The position numbers were made by a program, and so were the translations under genes. A stretch of 64,000 nt of DNA from Myxococcales bacterium. Lineage in GTDB: Bacteria; Myxococcota_A; Polyangia; Palsa-1104; JAEUJZ01. Shown piece after piece: positions 61,601 to 64,000 of this stretch. Below the pieces are notes generated by a model. It was not told the origin of the DNA and searched no databases. It saw only the letters and a list, made by a program, of their open reading frames with translations. Location of the stretch: contig JAEUJZ010000139.1 in assembly GCA_016794505.1 (NCBI GenBank), forward strand, positions 1 to 64,000, given 5' to 3'. The number at the start of each line of letters is the position of its first letter. The stretch's first letter is position 1.

Positions 61601-61661
61601 CAAGGCGGTTGAAGCGATCGAACAGATCCACGAGCTCGTTCTCCTGCGTGTCCCAGTTCAT
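58602..61661 (-). CDS. TPR-dynamin-like GTPase fusion
   Basis: A 1,019-aa protein. About 470 residues of TPR-like helical repeats (FDGAIAELKLALEKRRDHAR, ALYLETDQIDKAVRELRKSV) precede a dynamin-family GTPase: P-loop GEFNAGKST (528-536), switch DTPGLN (620-625) and NKID (678-681). A helical stalk-like C-terminal part of ~300 residues completes it. Bacterial dynamins remodel membranes and several take part in stress or phage defence. The TPR module suggests recruitment to a partner. The start was placed at 61,661; ten more residues upstream are possible. Confidence 0.82.
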   Translation of the reverse strand: MNWDTQENELVDLFDRFNRLANQVGGILGDLADDVRPHVELASALLDRRDFDGAIAELKLALEKRRDHARALYLLGLAHSQRGRPGDAEEAKRALEQALAVREGYAEAHVALGDALRQGGEYEASAENYRTALPLLSDAAARADVERRLGALYLETDQIDKAVRELRKSVSANPEDATSQGLLGQALVKSAQRRAEPPGGPTFEAARQCLLRAARAEHPSPSILATLGALLLAADQVADAEKALLRALKEAPELVSALLTLGKLRLRQGDVASAYEQGLRAYASLRGQPASGAERSTSQAISQATSTDSAQQRAEVHMLLARCHVKTGTIERALAAYDEALAELLTARTQIAAGPENTDALSRIDHVGAELVNEALHVALLHDHVTHAVALAKHPNVPRSPDSLAAQALTPGISVADADALIHQALELGDTIEVRLAAAEVELRRGQRAAAGAQLRRAAALDANDPRPRKRLSALYDREREALPRDLYGLLRRTHDLLSSSPDLSTFGPDASRIIELFDRPLLVTVMGEFNAGKSTFVNALLGEEVAPMGVTPTTATINLLKYGREQGARVVYRDGQSRHVPWAKVPSLLRGLDPQEAARIQLVEVLYPLDVLQRVNVVDTPGLNSILPEHEATAREFIAQADAVVWLFTVDQAGKSSEREALSAIRAAGKQILGVLNKIDRLPQLADSDGAMSDLATSPALQSILDHLRASDSGLVELLEAIVPFSSREAMLGRKSGDAERMRRANLPALEQALEERFFQRAQAIKHSAARARLLALLDRARTHIEGLISSPTRDSLECDLRLLQADGLLFQRDLLPRERKLLLNDADAAHRAAARETLDFVRPRRWPFSEHQAAPADRDFLLTLLDEKFVAMAKASRGRVLADLHLGQHDSEAEFVRLLDEQVYGRYRAFSRGYLRGGKVDDFFVRVLPKLELSEAAIGRALERDSPTAPEILEEELLTPLRAFFETLQRERTARLRKAISDEELRCLDIEERLLFPLCALRDIVSDAAAPPAAHSD

Positions 61662-61800
61662 ACCTTCGGCGAAAGCGCGTCCCGTATGCAAGCGCTGCGG
61701 CGGTTGCCGGTGCGTTTGTCGAGATGCACCCCATTTGCCACCTTATGTATCTGTCGATACAGGCTCGCTTCCGACGGGAAACCTGACTAAGCTGCCCGTG

Positions 61801-64000
61801 ATGTCTGTGTCGCGCTGGGCGCTGCCAATCGCTGTCTTGGCCTCGCTGACCTGGGGGCTTTTGCTTCGGGCTTCGACTGCACGAGCCGACGAGGCGCCCG
61901 CGATCTTGCAGGGCCGTGTGTTTGCCCGCGGATCGATTGCGCGCATCGCCGCGGCCGAGATTCGCATCGAGCCCGCCGCGCAAGCAGCGCCACCTGAAGC
62001 CGACGACGTTCGCTCGCCGTCGCGTGAAGCGGCATCGGTGCTGAGCAATGCCGACGGTGACTTCACGCTGAAGGTGCCGGCGGGGAAGCTGCGGCTGCGC
62101 ATCATCGCAGCAGGCTTTGAGTCGCTGCGGCAAGAGCTTGTGCTGCGTCCCGGCGAAAATCGCCATGAGTTTCTGCTGCGCCGAACCCGCGGGAACAGTC
62201 CGTTTGCGACGGTGGTACGCGCGGACCCGCCACACCAAGGCCAGCAGACCAGCCTGCGCGGCGAAGAGCTGACGACGCTGCCGGGCAGCCTGGGCGATCC
62301 ATTCCGCGTGATGGGACTTCTTCCGGGAGTGGCGACGCCGGTTCCGCTGCTGCCGGTGTTCGTCGTGCGCGGTGCCAGTCCGGGGATGAACGGCTTTTTC
62401 CTCGATGGAATGCGCGTGCCGCAGCTCTTTCATCTGCTGGTGGGGGGCGGCATTGCACACGCGCGCTTGGTCGATCAGATCGACTTCTATCCCGGTGCCT
62501 ATGATGCGTCGCTGGGGCGCTACGGCGGAGGCGTGATGGTGGGCCGAACGCGCGCGGCGCGGGCCGATGCCTGGCATGGCGAGCTGGAAGTAAAGCTCTA
62601 CGATGTCTCGGCGCTGCTAGAGGCTCCTTTGCCCGGCGGTCTGCGCGTGTCGCTGTCGGGGCACTATGGCTATCCCGGTCCGATCGTGCATGCCATCGAC
62701 AGCCGCGTCGACGTCGGGTACTGGGACTATCATCTGCGCCTCGATGTGCGTGGGCTTACGGTCCAGGTCCTCGGTTCGTACGATCAGGTGACCATTGTCG
62801 ACCCCAACCTGTCGGCGATGGCGCAGAAGCCCGTCGACAACACCTTTCGCGTGATGTTTCACCGCCTGCAGGCGGTGTATCGCCACAGTGGTCACGGCTG
62901 GCAGGTGGAAGCCGGAGCCGTCGGTGGCGTCGACGAGATGACCATCTTTCAAGGCAACGGTGTGCGCAAGCTGTCGCTGAATATGCGCGCCTTGGCCAGC
63001 TATCGCACGCAGATCGGGACTGGCGAGCATGGTGCCTGGCTGCGCCTGCGCGTCGGTATCGATGGTGAGATCTCGCGCTTTACCGCCGAGAACTTTGACC
63101 CCGATCCCGTGCGAGCGCGGCCTGATGATCTCGGCGAGCTGGGCACCTCGCGCGATGGCATGGTCGGCGCGGCGTATGGTGTCGCTACCATCGGTCCGCT
63201 GCATCCCGGCCGCCTGCAGTTGACGCTATCGGGGCGAGTGGATGTGTATCGCGCGGCGACGGTGACGCTGCTTGGCTTCGATCCGCGACTGCAGCTTCGA
63301 TCGCAGCTGACATCGTGGCTGACGCTGCACGGTGGCGTCGGGATCTATCAGCAGCCGCCGAGCTTTCCCGTGCCACTGCCCGGCATCGATACCTTTGCTT
63401 TGCAGCTGGGTCTGCAGCGCGCGACGCACCTGGCCTTGGGACAAGAAGCGACGCTGCCTTGGAACCTGTTCTTTGCGCTGACCGGCTTCTACCAGCGCTA
63501 CGAAAAATCCAACGATGTCGTCCTCGACTTCACGCCACAGCTCTGCACCTCGCCACCGCCCGAGTCGCTGACGGGCTATATCGCGCAGGTGATGCGGCAG
63601 GTCGACGGTGTGTCGTATGGCATGGAGCTGATGCTGCGTCGCCAGCGTGGCCGCGTCACAGGCTGGCTGGCGTATACGCTGGGGCGGGCTGAGCGCTCGT
63701 ACACCTGCGGTCTGCGGCCTGCGGACTATGACCAGACGCATGTGTTAAACGTGGTGCTGCAGCTGCGACTGCCTTGGAACCTGATGCTGGGCGGGCGGTT
63801 TTTTTATTCGACGGGGCGACCGTATACACAGCTCATTCCCCCCGACGGTGCCGGCACCGTGCGCAACAACCAGCGCATCCCCGACACGATCCAGTTTGAT
63901 GTGCGCATCGATCGCGAGTGGATCTTTCGCCGCTTTGCGCTCGACGTGTTTCTGGAAGTGGTCAACACCACCTTTGGGCAAGCGGTGTTCGGCATCGCCT
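61801..64000 (+). CDS. TonB-dependent-receptor-like outer-membrane protein (partial)
   Basis: The frame is open from the ATG at 61,801 to the end of the window (733 codons) and continues beyond. A signal peptide (ALPIAVLASLTWGLLL, ending ARA) precedes a carboxypeptidase-regulatory-like domain (residues about 37-130; VLSNADGDFTLKVPAGKLRL). A plug follows (FVVRGASPGMNGFFLDGMRV, VDQIDFYPGAYDASLGRYGG), then barrel strands (LMLGGRFFYSTGRPYTQLIP). The ligand is unknown. This composition is common in Myxococcota and Bacteroidota. It is divergent to the dynamin-like gene with 139 bp between. Confidence 0.82.
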   Translation, partial: MSVSRWALPIAVLASLTWGLLLRASTARADEAPAILQGRVFARGSIARIAAAEIRIEPAAQAAPPEADDVRSPSREAASVLSNADGDFTLKVPAGKLRLRIIAAGFESLRQELVLRPGENRHEFLLRRTRGNSPFATVVRADPPHQGQQTSLRGEELTTLPGSLGDPFRVMGLLPGVATPVPLLPVFVVRGASPGMNGFFLDGMRVPQLFHLLVGGGIAHARLVDQIDFYPGAYDASLGRYGGGVMVGRTRAARADAWHGELEVKLYDVSALLEAPLPGGLRVSLSGHYGYPGPIVHAIDSRVDVGYWDYHLRLDVRGLTVQVLGSYDQVTIVDPNLSAMAQKPVDNTFRVMFHRLQAVYRHSGHGWQVEAGAVGGVDEMTIFQGNGVRKLSLNMRALASYRTQIGTGEHGAWLRLRVGIDGEISRFTAENFDPDPVRARPDDLGELGTSRDGMVGAAYGVATIGPLHPGRLQLTLSGRVDVYRAATVTLLGFDPRLQLRSQLTSWLTLHGGVGIYQQPPSFPVPLPGIDTFALQLGLQRATHLALGQEATLPWNLFFALTGFYQRYEKSNDVVLDFTPQLCTSPPPESLTGYIAQVMRQVDGVSYGMELMLRRQRGRVTGWLAYTLGRAERSYTCGLRPADYDQTHVLNVVLQLRLPWNLMLGGRFFYSTGRPYTQLIPPDGAGTVRNNQRIPDTIQFDVRIDREWIFRRFALDVFLEVVNTTFGQAVFGIA

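Overview
The window reads as high-GC chromosome from a Myxococcota-like (deltaproteobacterial) organism. This is inferred from the gene families: TPR/PEGA-domain secreted proteins, FG-GAP and beta-propeller lipoproteins, DUF507 next to IF-1, a hemE-hemY pair, BamA-LolD, a TPR-dynamin fusion and a TonB-type outer-membrane protein. No rRNA or tRNA gene was seen, so the taxonomy stays an inference.

Region 1 (1 to about 6,670) is a foreign, partly AT-rich element. Its right end carries two overlapping serine-recombinase genes, one apparently active and one lacking catalytic residues, abutting a truncated FG-GAP lipoprotein gene. The left end lies outside the window. The cargo is a compact three-gene module that looks like an uncharacterised conflict or signalling system. 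It comprises a macro-domain protein with an N-terminal adaptor domain, a membrane protein with the same adaptor, and a probable lipoprotein. The membrane protein and the lipoprotein share a C-terminal 23-residue motif.

Region 2 (6,543-18,247) is chromosomal: the broken lipoprotein gene, a 13-bp tandem repeat, two paralogous TPR/PEGA proteins flanking hemE-hemY, a pyrophosphate-type phosphofructokinase, an FAD oxidoreductase, an SDR and a DUF5984-like protein.

Region 3 (18,484-44,129) is the centrepiece: an almost complete extracellular contractile injection system (eCIS, Afp/PVC-like). A tightly packed minus-strand operon encodes, in order, the cap/terminator protein (DUF4255), an unknown protein, one sheath, two tube proteins, a third tube-like protein, a 55-aa DUF5908-like protein, a LysM baseplate protein, a VgrG-like spike, a spike-tip candidate, a gp25-type wedge, a J-type baseplate protein, a repeat-rich fibre with a LamG domain, a second large baseplate protein, a tape-measure protein and a 14-repeat propeller lipoprotein. 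In reading order the spike is followed by the wedge and then the tip candidate. The AAA+ ATPase is divergently transcribed from the start of the operon. No obvious toxin cargo is encoded within it.

Region 4 (44,164-64,000) is largely housekeeping: a UvrD/AddA-like helicase, a lipoprotein overlapping tail-to-tail with an OPA-type MFS transporter, a 6S RNA gene with clear promoter and terminator, bamA-lolD, DUF507-infA, an aminotransferase, a TPR lipoprotein, a LysR regulator, a TPR-dynamin GTPase and the 5' part of a TonB-type receptor running off the end.
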